A stretch of 37,615 nucleotides of DNA from Hyphomicrobiales bacterium (lineage in GTDB: Bacteria > Pseudomonadota > Alphaproteobacteria > JAPOUT01). The notes beneath the pieces were generated by a model. The model was given only the letters and a program-made list of their open reading frames with translations, was not told the DNA's origin and did not search any database. Shown one piece after another: positions 25,487 to 33,414 of the stretch (its first letter is position 1; the number at the start of each line of letters is the position of its first letter). Location of the stretch: assembly GCA_026708505.1 (NCBI GenBank), contig JAPOUU010000066.1, forward strand, positions 1 to 37,615, in the 5' to 3' direction. A program made the translations under genes and the position numbers.

Positions 25487-26560
25487 ATGGCGCGCACGCG
25501 CGGGCTCGAGACCACAACCATCGGCTCCTACCCCAAACCCGAATATCTCAACATCTCCGATTGGTTCTCCGTTCCGCAAGGACCGGACACTTCATCGCCA
25601 ACCGCGCGATACGAGAGCGAGATTGAAACGCTGGGTGAAAACGCCGAAGCGCTCTTCCAACGCGCCGCGAAAGAGGTCATCGCGGACCAAATTGGCGCAG
25701 GCGTTGATGTCGTCACCGACGGAGAGGTGCGGCGTGAAAACTACATTCATTACCACTGCCGTCATTTGCAGGGCATCTCCTTTCGCGAAACAGAAGAGAA
25801 AGTCCTGCGCGAAGGCAGTTACCGGGCATCGCTGCCCGTAATACAAGCGAAGATCGAAGCAAGCGAAGCCTTTCTCGTCAGCGACTGGAAAGCCGCACAA
25901 GATTGCAGCGCGCATCCGGTCAAGGTCACCCTGCCCGGCCCGATGACCATCTCCGATACCGTCGTCAACAAACACTATGACGACGAAGTTACGCTCGGCA
26001 AAGACCTGGCAAGCGCGTTGAATGTCGAAGTGAAGCGGCTTGCCGATGCCGGCTGCCGATACATTCAAATCGACGAACCCTTGTTCGCGCGAAGACCCGA
26101 ACCCGCGCTTGCATTCGGCATTGAAAACCTCGAGCGGTGCTTCCACGGCATCGGCGCGGACACGCGGAGGGTTTCGCATATGTGTTGCGGTTATCCCGAC
26201 CGACTCGATAATCCGGATTATCCAAAAGCGCCGCCGTCCTCGTACTTCGCGCTTGCCGAAGCCCTGGACGACAGCGTGCTGGACGCCGTTTCCCTGGAGG
26301 ATGCGCACCGGTACAACGACCTCGCCCTGCTTGAACGCTTCGCCAAAACCGAGGTGATCTTCGGTTCCGTCGCCATTGCAAAATCGCACATTGAAAGCGT
26401 GGATGAAATCGAAACGCGTTTGCGCAGCGCGCTCAACCACATTGATCCCGAGCGGCTCGGCGTCGCCCCCGACTGCGGTCTCGGCATGCTCCCGCGCGAA
26501 ACCGCGCGGGCAAAACTCTCCAACATGTGCGAAGCCGTCCAACGCATCAAAAACTCATGA
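25487..26560 (+). CDS. Short MetE-like (core-MetE) methyltransferase
   Basis: 357 residues, matching only the C-terminal catalytic half of cobalamin-independent methionine synthase (UROD/MetE-like barrel). Start TTIGSYPKP, then DGEVRRENY (78-86), LPGPMTI (149-155), IDEPLF (195-200). Zinc-ligand candidates are His231 and Cys233 in SHMCCGYPD, Glu271 in SLEDAH and Cys330 in APDCGLG. Full-length MetE has about 750 residues; stand-alone core enzymes often use a methyl donor other than folate polyglutamate. Being translated within a polyamine/betaine-type importer operon, it may methylate homocysteine from, or otherwise process, the imported compound; this is inference. Confidence 0.85.
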   Translation: MARTRGLETTTIGSYPKPEYLNISDWFSVPQGPDTSSPTARYESEIETLGENAEALFQRAAKEVIADQIGAGVDVVTDGEVRRENYIHYHCRHLQGISFRETEEKVLREGSYRASLPVIQAKIEASEAFLVSDWKAAQDCSAHPVKVTLPGPMTISDTVVNKHYDDEVTLGKDLASALNVEVKRLADAGCRYIQIDEPLFARRPEPALAFGIENLERCFHGIGADTRRVSHMCCGYPDRLDNPDYPKAPPSSYFALAEALDDSVLDAVSLEDAHRYNDLALLERFAKTEVIFGSVAIAKSHIESVDEIETRLRSALNHIDPERLGVAPDCGLGMLPRETARAKLSNMCEAVQRIKNS

Positions 26561-27252
26561 GTTACACGCTTTACATCGGCGACAGAATGTTCTCGAGCTG
26601 GTCGCTGCGCGGATGGCTCCTGTTCGATCCTTTCAACATTCCCTGCGAAACCCGTGAAGTCGGACTTTATTCCGACAGCTTTAAGAAAGACATGGAGCCC
26701 ATCGCGCCTGCGCGACTCGTTCCCAGCCTGCGCCTGCCCGACGGAACCGTCTTCTCCGAGTCGCTCGCCATCGCCGAGACTCTCAACGAGCGGCATCCCG
26801 ATGCGGGCATTTGGCCGGCAGACGCATCCAAGCGTGCAGTTGCGCGCTGGTTGTGCGCCGAGATGGCGAGCGGTTTCGCGCCGCTTCGAGACGCTTGCGC
26901 CATGCAGCTCCACGGCGTCTGGGACGGTTTCACGCCTTCCGGCATCGTGCGCGCCGACCTTGAACGCCTGGAAACAATCTGGGCGCACGCACGCGGCATC
27001 TCGGGCGTGCAAAGCGGTTATCTATTTGGTGATTACTGCGCGACCGAAGCCTTCTTTACGCCGGTTGCGGCGCGCATCGTCGGATACAAACTTCCCGTAT
27101 CCGAAAGCGCACTCGACTATTGCCGGGCAATGTTGTCGCATCCGTCTTTCAAGAAATGGCGCACCGAAGCCCTGAAGGATAAATACGACCCCCTGCCCCA
27201 CGACATGAATCTTCCGCGGCAACCTTGGCCGGAAGTTTCCACCGCCGGTTAA
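26557..27252 (+). CDS. Glutathione S-transferase family protein
   Basis: 231 residues, ATGA overlap with the methyltransferase. An N-terminal thioredoxin-like domain begins TLYIGDRMFSSWSLRGWLLF, where the SSWS motif supplies the usual Ser/Cys position for glutathione. VPSLRLPDGTVFSESLAIAE contains the cis-Pro and the ES glutathione-contact pair. An all-helical C-terminal domain follows, with FGDYCATEAFF. Likely the last gene of the pot operon; cytoplasmic, substrate unknown. The 138 nt to the next stop show only a 5-bp CGGCG/CGCCG hairpin and no clear terminator. Confidence 0.88.
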   Translation: MSYTLYIGDRMFSSWSLRGWLLFDPFNIPCETREVGLYSDSFKKDMEPIAPARLVPSLRLPDGTVFSESLAIAETLNERHPDAGIWPADASKRAVARWLCAEMASGFAPLRDACAMQLHGVWDGFTPSGIVRADLERLETIWAHARGISGVQSGYLFGDYCATEAFFTPVAARIVGYKLPVSESALDYCRAMLSHPSFKKWRTEALKDKYDPLPHDMNLPRQPWPEVSTAG

Positions 27253-27390
27253 CAACCCTCAAGCCGAAGATAAAAAGAACAAGCGGCGGCATTCGCCGAT
27301 TCACGGCCGGTTCCGTCCATTTACAAAAGGCTGTTTTTCCACGGGCGTCCCCGCGTCTCCGCTCTACAAGAGCTTGGCAACTTCGCCGGC

Positions 27391-30015
27391 TTAGAACTTG
27401 TACTTGAACCCTACGCCTCCGGCGTATCCTTCGACCTCTTCGCCTTGTTGGGTGGAAACATCCACCGAGAGCGCATAAGCACCGTACCATGTGTAGGTCG
27501 CGCCGATGCCGGCATCAAAGACCGGATCTTCACGCTTGGAAACGAATTCCGTCTCGTTGACCCGGGTGTTGACATCGCCGTCCACAGGCAGGAGAACATC
27601 GGCGTGTCCGCGCAGGAAAACATAACCCGAAGGAACGTCCCCGTACAGCGCGCCCTTCCAGCCATATTCCAATCCGACGCCCGCACGCCCCGTAACGACA
27701 ACTCCGTCGTCCAGCACAATCTCCATGTCCTCGGAGTCCGTGAAGTCTTCAAAATCCACGCTCGTCCACAGCAACTGTGCGGACGGAATCACGAGCAGGT
27801 CTCCGACGGCCCCGCCGTAACCGACTTCCAGGCCGCCCGAATATGCGGTCGCGTTCGTGGAGCCGAGCTTCATCTCCTCCGTCTCGATATCGTTATCGAA
27901 CGTTGCGTATTGCAACTGCCCGTCCACATAGGCGCCCTCATATTCCCAGTGCACCGAGATGGCCGCTTTGAAGGAACCCGTTTCGATCTTGCCCGTGTCG
28001 GCGGGAACGGCGGCATCGGTGACATTGGCCGTGACATCGGTCGTAGCGTCTCCGAGGGCCGCGGTTGCGCCCACGGTGAAATTGCCGGGGATGTAGGGAT
28101 GTGCGATGAACAGCGGAGCATCAATGCCGAACTCCGCGACGGCGTCCTCAATCTCGTATGTTGCAAGCGAGGTGGTGAGCGGCTCAAACTCGGCGGAAGC
28201 GCTCAGGACTTTCGCCCAGACGCCCCCGTATGTGCCGTGCTGCCTGCCTTGAAGCCGTTGCCGGTGGGACTCGAGAGACGCGAGCTGCGCGAGGGCGGCG
28301 GGAAGCGACTCGTAAAGCGCTCCCTCGATGCCTGCCGGTCCGCCTGTTGCCGCGGCAACAACGGTCCAGACGCTTTCCCCCGAGGAATCATCGTGAACGA
28401 GATCAAAACGGAAGCCCCCGTTGAGTGTCCTGCCTTGGACGAAGGCGCCGGGAGCAGAGGTTCCGGTGATTTTGATGAGGTTGCCGATGCTGACCGTTTC
28501 TTCATCCCCTTCGGCATCTTCGGGGACTTCGGGGAATTCTCCCGTGGATCGAATGTTGACGGCGATGGGATCCCCGTCCACGCTTGCAACGCTGAGCCGC
28601 GGCGCATCCAGAACCGCGTCTCCGCCGGAGAAATCGACATCAATATTAATCTCCGCATCCGCGCCCATGCCCGTGAGCGCATCAAGTCCGAGAGTGGAAT
28701 CAGCACCGGTGAGCGCGAGAACACCGGAAAGCGTCATAGGCACGTCTTCGCCGGTCGCTCCGGCGGCAACATAACTATCGAAAACAAGGGGGCTTGCCAC
28801 CTCGAGGGTTGCACCGGATTCAACGGTGATGCTCGGGCTGTCGTTTTTGAAGAAGAACGTGTCCTCTCCTGCCGTATTGTCGATATCAAGGACGAGTCTG
28901 CCCGAATTAACGGCGATTGTTTTCGCGGTGCCCTGGTTATCGAACCCATCAATTGTCCAGGTTCCCGATCCCGATTTGACGATTTCGTCTACGCCTTGGA
29001 GTTTCTGTGCCGAGCCTGCTCGGGTGATGGTGAATCTATTGTCGCTTTCCGTTCCGGTGAATTCAACGGTCGCGGTTCCCGCACTGGCGTTAATCTGTAG
29101 GTTGTCGCCGTCGCCAACATTGCCTCCGTCTCCGAAGACGATTCTCTGATCTCCCGTGCCTGCGATGCTGATTGCGCCGTCGGTGATGGGACTGCTAACG
29201 ATTGCGTTGACGTTGATGATAACGTTGCCGGCGCCGGAGTTGGTAACGCCCATGCCGGTTCTGCCGCTAACATCATCATTCACCGTGATTTCGACATCAC
29301 CCTGCGTTGCCGTTGCCGTTATTACGTAGATGCCCGAGTCGCCGGCGGCATTGACCACGCCGCTTGTCGTAACGGAAACCCTGCCGGTTCCGCCCTGATT
29401 GACAAAGATGCCGTTTCCTGCGGTCCCCGTTGCCTGGGTTGTAACGTTGCCGCCCGCTGTGACGGTCACATCGCCCGTTGTTGCCGCAGCCGTGACGACA
29501 TTGATGCCTCTCCCGGCGGACGAAGTGATGGCTCCGCCCATCATGACGGTAACCGCGCCGGTTCCCTCTTGGTTGACATCAACGGCGTTGTTCTGGGCAG
29601 AAATATCACCGCTGATATTGACGTTGACGGAAGTGCCCATCGAGCCGCCTATGACGGAGAGACCCCTGCCGTTTGAAACATTTAAGCCGAAAGTGCCGTC
29701 GTCCGTAATTTCCAGGGCAGCACCTGCGATTGATGATTGTATTGTCTGGGTATCGTCTGATTCCGCCACGCCCGTGCACAACACATTATGTCCGTTGGCA
29801 GCACTGGGGCTTCCTTGAAGCGTGCAACTTCCCGCCTGGACCGGCGAACTCGTTGCAAGCAATGCGCCAAGCGCGAGAATCGATGCACCGGCTAGAAACG
29901 GCGCGAAAGACATCAGCCCTTTTGAAGTTTTCCTAAGCCGCCCGCCCCGAATGAATCCGGAAGAAGGCTTCGTGTGGCCCCGGGGGGAGAGAGGTGAAAT
30001 TCGATGCAAGTCCAT
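27391..30015 (-). CDS. Autotransporter (type V secretion), paralogue of the one at the left end
   Basis: 874 residues. The N-terminal extension FIRGGRLRKTSKG and signal core ASILALGALL mirror the first autotransporter almost motif for motif; cleavage is probably near VQA|GS. The passenger is shorter, with repeats such as GTGAVTVMMGG, TTGDVTVTAGG, GTGRVSVTTSG and GAGNVIINVN, then a region resembling the PL-type fold before the barrel (GTWTIDGFDNQGTAKTIAVNSG). The barrel ends VGFKYKF with a terminal Phe. No enzyme motif is visible. The start ATG has a modest AGGGA 8 nt upstream. Confidence 0.88.
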   Translation of the reverse strand: MDLHRISPLSPRGHTKPSSGFIRGGRLRKTSKGLMSFAPFLAGASILALGALLATSSPVQAGSCTLQGSPSAANGHNVLCTGVAESDDTQTIQSSIAGAALEITDDGTFGLNVSNGRGLSVIGGSMGTSVNVNISGDISAQNNAVDVNQEGTGAVTVMMGGAITSSAGRGINVVTAAATTGDVTVTAGGNVTTQATGTAGNGIFVNQGGTGRVSVTTSGVVNAAGDSGIYVITATATQGDVEITVNDDVSGRTGMGVTNSGAGNVIINVNAIVSSPITDGAISIAGTGDQRIVFGDGGNVGDGDNLQINASAGTATVEFTGTESDNRFTITRAGSAQKLQGVDEIVKSGSGTWTIDGFDNQGTAKTIAVNSGRLVLDIDNTAGEDTFFFKNDSPSITVESGATLEVASPLVFDSYVAAGATGEDVPMTLSGVLALTGADSTLGLDALTGMGADAEINIDVDFSGGDAVLDAPRLSVASVDGDPIAVNIRSTGEFPEVPEDAEGDEETVSIGNLIKITGTSAPGAFVQGRTLNGGFRFDLVHDDSSGESVWTVVAAATGGPAGIEGALYESLPAALAQLASLESHRQRLQGRQHGTYGGVWAKVLSASAEFEPLTTSLATYEIEDAVAEFGIDAPLFIAHPYIPGNFTVGATAALGDATTDVTANVTDAAVPADTGKIETGSFKAAISVHWEYEGAYVDGQLQYATFDNDIETEEMKLGSTNATAYSGGLEVGYGGAVGDLLVIPSAQLLWTSVDFEDFTDSEDMEIVLDDGVVVTGRAGVGLEYGWKGALYGDVPSGYVFLRGHADVLLPVDGDVNTRVNETEFVSKREDPVFDAGIGATYTWYGAYALSVDVSTQQGEEVEGYAGGVGFKYKF

Positions 30016-30055
30016 TGGATAGATCCCTGTGTCGCTGAAAATAAACTACGAGACA

Positions 30056-30085
30056 ATTCTATATGACTCTCCAATGATAATGCAA
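30056..30085 (-). promoter_or_regulatory. Candidate promoter of the second autotransporter
   Basis: Minus strand TTGCAT (30085-30080) with either TATAGA (30063-30058, 16-nt spacer) or TAGAAT (30061-30056, 18-nt spacer). The leader would be about 35-40 nt. Confidence 0.4.
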
Positions 30086-30575
30086 TACTTAAATTACGCA
30101 CCCGCCGACATCGGCCGAAGAATACGGATATACACCCCCCGAAAACCCGTGCTCCAATATCGTTGAAGACGGAGATGCCGCAGACGACCCGGCCGGCTCG
30201 TTAAAGGTTCGAAATCCGCCGTTTTTCCGTCAAAAATTCTCCCCGATTCGAAAAATTCCGCCGCTTTCCGCGGTTTTTTAGATCCTCGGAAACCGCCCGA
30301 ATACCGCCGAAATCCACCCAGAAATCACATAACTTCCCGGATTTACCGGAAAAAAGCTTGAATTTCGAGAAGAACCGGAACCTGATGGCAATGTCTGCGA
30401 ACCAACCCAAAGGGCGCCCCGGCATTTCCGATGATTTGCCGGGGCGTTTCCCCGAGTCCGATTCAACGAGGCTTCGGAGAGGCTTCGGGACGCCGACCGG
30501 CCGCACGGCACAAAATCCGTAAAGAAAATTCCCGGGGGGAGAATTTTACAAAGCCCGGATACGGTCTCCGGAATT
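30086..30575. other. Non-coding gap with several hairpins between autotransporter and znuB
   Basis: No convincing gene: short open frames on both strands lack ribosome sites and family features. It contains a perfect 10-bp stem CGCCCCGGCA (30415-30424) / TGCCGGGGCG (30437-30446) with a 12-nt loop, and a 7-bp stem AAAATTC (30525-30531) / GAATTTT (30541-30547) followed on the minus strand by CTTT, which may end the znuCB transcript. A short CCGC/GCGG stem before TTTTTT (near 30270) is a weak plus-strand terminator. Confidence 0.5.
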
Positions 30576-31388
30576 CTAATCCGGCGAGGGAAAAAACGGC
30601 AGCGGCAACAGAGAAAACACGAACAATCCCGTCGCGGCCAACACTATCGAGGGGCCCGAAGGAACATCCCACCATAAAGATCCATACATGCCAAACACGA
30701 CCGACAGTACCCCTATCAACACCGCCAAGACGGCCATCGACTCCGGTGTACGGGCATAACGCCGGGCCGTTGCGGCGGGAATAATTAACAAGGAAGTCGT
30801 CAGCAACACCCCGACCAACTGCATCGCCAGCGCGATTACCAACGCTATCAATAAAATTAGAATCGCGCGCATCCGGTACACGCGAACTCCTTCCGCCTGC
30901 GCCAGGTCCTGATGAACCGTTGCCGACAACAACGGTCTCCACACCACCAGCAAAGCCGCGAGCAAAACCGCGCCGAAAACATAAATGTGGAGCAGGTCTT
31001 CACGCGAGACCGCGAGAATGTCCCCGAACAAATAGGCGGAATAATTCACGCCCCTGCCCCCCACCAGCGACAGCGCAACCAAGCCCAGCGCCAAGGAACT
31101 ATGCGCCAAAATCCCCAAACCCGTATCGCCCGAGATCCAGCTCTTACGCTCAAGCACAACGAACAACACCGCCAATATACCCACCGCCAACACAACCCCC
31201 GCCGGGCGCGATATCCCGATGGCTATCCCCAGCGCAACGCCTATCAATGCCGAGTGCGCCATTGCATCTCCAAAATATGCCATCCGGCGCCACACGACAA
31301 AGCACCCCAGGGGCGCCGCAACGATCGCTATCCCGATGCCCGCAAGCAGTGCGCGCATGAAGAAATCATCAAGATCCATGAAACTCAC
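30576..31388 (-). CDS. znuB: Zinc ABC transporter permease ZnuB
   Basis: 270 residues, ABC-3 family permease with about eight spans. GCFVVWRRMAYFGDAMAHSALIGVALG is the family hallmark near the N-terminus, and LLTTSLLIIPAATARR follows in the C-terminal half. The GTG start overlaps the znuC stop (GTGA); an ATG three codons in is possible. With ZnuC and ZnuA it imports Zn(II), and the family is usually Zur-repressed. Confidence 0.92.
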   Translation of the reverse strand: MSFMDLDDFFMRALLAGIGIAIVAAPLGCFVVWRRMAYFGDAMAHSALIGVALGIAIGISRPAGVVLAVGILAVLFVVLERKSWISGDTGLGILAHSSLALGLVALSLVGGRGVNYSAYLFGDILAVSREDLLHIYVFGAVLLAALLVVWRPLLSATVHQDLAQAEGVRVYRMRAILILLIALVIALAMQLVGVLLTTSLLIIPAATARRYARTPESMAVLAVLIGVLSVVFGMYGSLWWDVPSGPSIVLAATGLFVFSLLPLPFFPSPD

Positions 31389-32125
31389 GCGTGTTCTTTT
31401 TCGTGTCCGGCGGGATGGTTATGCGGATAAATCGCAAGCATGGACGCGGTTGCAGGCGCAAACAGACGTGCATATTCCGGATGGTGCGCAATGGCCTCGG
31501 CGCTCCCGCTGCAGCAAACATGCCGGTCGAGGCACACAACAATGTCCGTTGATCCCATCACCATGTGCAAATCATGCGAAACCATCAAAATTCCGCAACC
31601 GCGCCGATTGCGCAGCTCCGACAACAATTCGTAAAACGATATCTGCCCTGCAAAATCCACATTGCTTGTCGGCTCGTCCAGAACCAGTAAATTCGGCTCG
31701 GTCAGCAGCGCCCGCGCCAAAAGGACGCGCTGCCACTCGCCTCCCGAAAGACTCCGCAAGGGCGCCTCCAAACGATTCTCCACGCCGCACTCGCGCGAGG
31801 CCGTAACAAGCGCATTCTTCGAGCGCGAGCCTCCCATCGCAAGAAAACGCGAAACACTCATCGGAACGAGCGAATCAACGCGCGGCTGTTGCGGTAGATA
31901 TCCTATCTGAACATCGGCGCGACGTTCCACTTCCCCTTCCGTCGGCTTTACCAATCCCAGCAACACACGCAACAAACTCGTCTTGCCCGCCCCGTTAGGG
32001 CCGATAATCGTGACAATCTCGCCTGCACCAACGTCGATATCAACATGATCCAGAAGAACACTGGGGCCCCGGCGCAAGCTTACGCCCCGAGCGCCCAACA
32101 AGACATCTTTTTTTGACAAATTCAT
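31385..32125 (-). CDS. znuC: Zinc ABC transporter ATPase ZnuC
   Basis: 246 residues from ATG 32125; the longer frame to 32185 would start upstream of the promoter. Walker A GPNGAGKT (about 42-49), IGYLPQQPRVDSLVPMSV Q-loop region typical of ZnuC, signature LSGGEWQR, Walker B LLVLDEPTSNVD. The C-terminus has several His (HNHPAGHEKEHA), as often in zinc-uptake ATPases. The ribosome site before ATG is weak. Confidence 0.93.
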   Translation of the reverse strand: MNLSKKDVLLGARGVSLRRGPSVLLDHVDIDVGAGEIVTIIGPNGAGKTSLLRVLLGLVKPTEGEVERRADVQIGYLPQQPRVDSLVPMSVSRFLAMGGSRSKNALVTASRECGVENRLEAPLRSLSGGEWQRVLLARALLTEPNLLVLDEPTSNVDFAGQISFYELLSELRNRRGCGILMVSHDLHMVMGSTDIVVCLDRHVCCSGSAEAIAHHPEYARLFAPATASMLAIYPHNHPAGHEKEHA

Positions 32126-32145
32126 ACTACACCGAGTGTTAGGGG

Positions 32146-32194
32146 TTGCAAAAGAAACAAAACCTAGTATAATGGGGCAAACCACTCATGTCAA
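32146..32194. promoter_or_regulatory. Overlapping divergent promoters of znuCB and znuA
   Basis: Minus strand: TTGACA (32194-32189), 17 nt, TATACT (32171-32166), an excellent match driving znuCB. Plus strand: TTGCAA (32146-32151), 16 nt, TATAAT (32168-32173), driving znuA. The two -10 boxes overlap, so one bound repressor could silence both directions. I did not find a clear Zur palindrome. Confidence 0.65.
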
Positions 32195-32213
32195 CTATAC
32201 AGGTCAAATCAAA

Positions 32214-33152
32214 ATGAAAAAAACCCTCCTCATCCTAGCCGTCACGCTCACGGCGTTCGCCGCATACGCACAAGAGACAAGTTTACGCGTCGTTGCAAGC
32301 ATCAAACCCATCCACTCCGTTGCCGCCGCGCTCATGGAGGGCGTTGGCGCGCCGAGTCTCCTTATCACCGGCGCAACAAACCCCCACGATTATCAAATAC
32401 GTCCATCCGATGCTGAAAGCCTCCAAAACGCCGATGTGTTGTTTTGGGTGGGCCCCGACCTGGAAGGCAAAAGCATTGAAGCAATCGCACGGTCCGCTCG
32501 CATAGTCACTCTCGTTCCTGACGAAGACGGGCATGACGGGCATGGACACGACGAGCATGATGAGCACGGGCATGACGAGCACGGGCATGGGCATGATGAA
32601 CACGGAGGTGAAAATCCCGACCTGCATCTTTGGCTCGACCCCCATCGCGTCGAGGAGGTCGTCGCCGTAATGCTTGATGCGCTCGTCCAAACCGACCCCG
32701 ACAACGCTTCAACCTATCGCGCCAACGGCAAAGCGTTGCTCGAACGACTTCATCTGCTGGACGAAAACCTGCGCGAACGTATCGAGCGATTGGAAAGCGG
32801 ACGATCCTACGTCGTCTTCCATGATGCTTACGCTTCCTTCGAAGACCGTTATGGATTGCGTTCTGCCGGCGCGCTGCTTTCGGGCGATCCTCATGGACAC
32901 GAACACTCTCCCAGTGCGCACCGACTCACCGAGCTGCGCGAACTTCTACTCGAAACAAGCACGGATATCGGATGCGTCTTTATCGAGCCGGCTTTCGACC
33001 CCGCCTCCGCAAAAGTATTGACCGAAGGCACGGACGTGAAACTCGTTGTCCTGGACCCGCTCGGCACAGACATTCCTGCGGGCGCCGACGCCTACTTCCT
33101 GATGATGGAAAACCTTGCGGCATCCTTCGAGGAATGTTTCGCTACGCCATGA
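32214..33152 (+). CDS. znuA: Zinc-binding periplasmic protein ZnuA
   Basis: 312 residues from ATG 32214; the frame upstream runs through the promoter. A short signal peptide ends AAYA|QE. The zinc site is formed by His58 (NPHDY), His138 (DLHLW) and the His of FHDAY, plus a late Asp. Between the first two lies the His/Asp/Glu-rich loop (about 107-130, DGHDGHGHDEHDEHGH), the flexible zinc-acquiring loop of ZnuA-type, as opposed to manganese-type, cluster 9 binding proteins. Transcribed divergently from znuCB. Confidence 0.94.
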   Translation: MKKTLLILAVTLTAFAAYAQETSLRVVASIKPIHSVAAALMEGVGAPSLLITGATNPHDYQIRPSDAESLQNADVLFWVGPDLEGKSIEAIARSARIVTLVPDEDGHDGHGHDEHDEHGHDEHGHGHDEHGGENPDLHLWLDPHRVEEVVAVMLDALVQTDPDNASTYRANGKALLERLHLLDENLRERIERLESGRSYVVFHDAYASFEDRYGLRSAGALLSGDPHGHEHSPSAHRLTELRELLLETSTDIGCVFIEPAFDPASAKVLTEGTDVKLVVLDPLGTDIPAGADAYFLMMENLAASFEECFATP

Positions 33153-33280
33153 AAAAAGGGCGGTCATAATGACCGCCCCTGCATTTTGTGCGCATCCCGA
33201 AGGACACACTTGTTAACGGTTGGAAAATCGCGTTTCCCTATCGGCTAAAATAGAATATTCGCATAGATTCCAAACATGCG
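33150..33280 (-). ncRNA. Candidate tracrRNA of the type II-C CRISPR system
   Basis: About 130 nt on the minus strand, starting 7 nt after a promoter-like pair and ending in an intrinsic terminator. The first part (33280-33235) has no strong self-structure and could be the anti-repeat. Then follow GGAAA/TTTCC (6-nt loop), then GTGTGTCC-TTCG-GGATGCGCAC (a UUCG-capped stem with an AU bulge), then the terminator hairpin. Anti-repeat, small hairpin(s) and terminal hairpin is the usual tracrRNA order, and the site next to cas9 is usual in type II-C loci. The array is outside the window, so repeat complementarity cannot be checked. It could otherwise be an unrelated small RNA. Confidence 0.5.
33152..33178 (-). 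terminator. Rho-independent terminator at the end of the tracrRNA candidate
   Basis: Perfect stem GGGCGGTCA/TGACCGCCC (33158-33166 and 33170-33178, 3-nt loop). On the minus strand it is followed by TTTTTT, so it works best for leftward transcription. On the plus strand, where it also follows the znuA stop, only a late TTTT comes after it. Confidence 0.85.
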
Positions 33281-33286
33281 AGGGCG

Positions 33287-33329
33287 ATTCTCGCACCTAT
33301 CTTCCCCGCCGTCAAGATATGTCTTGACA
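33287..33329. promoter_or_regulatory. Palindrome-centred divergent promoter region between tracrRNA candidate and cas9
   Basis: The perfect 18-bp palindrome GTCAAGA-TATG-TCTTGAC (33311-33328) contains two -35 elements. Leftward: TTGACG (33315-33310), 17 nt, GAGAAT (33292-33287). Rightward: TTGACA (33324-33329), with a weaker -10 AATCAT at 33348-33353 (18-nt spacer). A TATAGT at 33392-33397 is an alternative cas9 -10 close to the start codon. The hairpin TGCGAG/CTCGCA (33277-33295) overlaps the leftward -10. Confidence 0.5.
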
Positions 33330-33414
33330 GAAATATACACTTAAGAGAATCATTATGCCCTTGGGTTGTATTCTATCAGAACGGATATGCGTATAGTTTA
33401 GTGAGTCTGTAACA

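Noticed and set aside
27445-29100. Plus-strand open frame of 551 codons antisense to the second autotransporter
   Set aside because: Same reason: shadow of a low-stop repetitive gene; composition is Arg/Gly-rich without family features.
32523-32620. Short tandem-like repeats of GGGCATGACGAGCACG type
   Set aside because: They encode the ordinary His/Asp-rich loop of ZnuA; not a CRISPR or mobile element.
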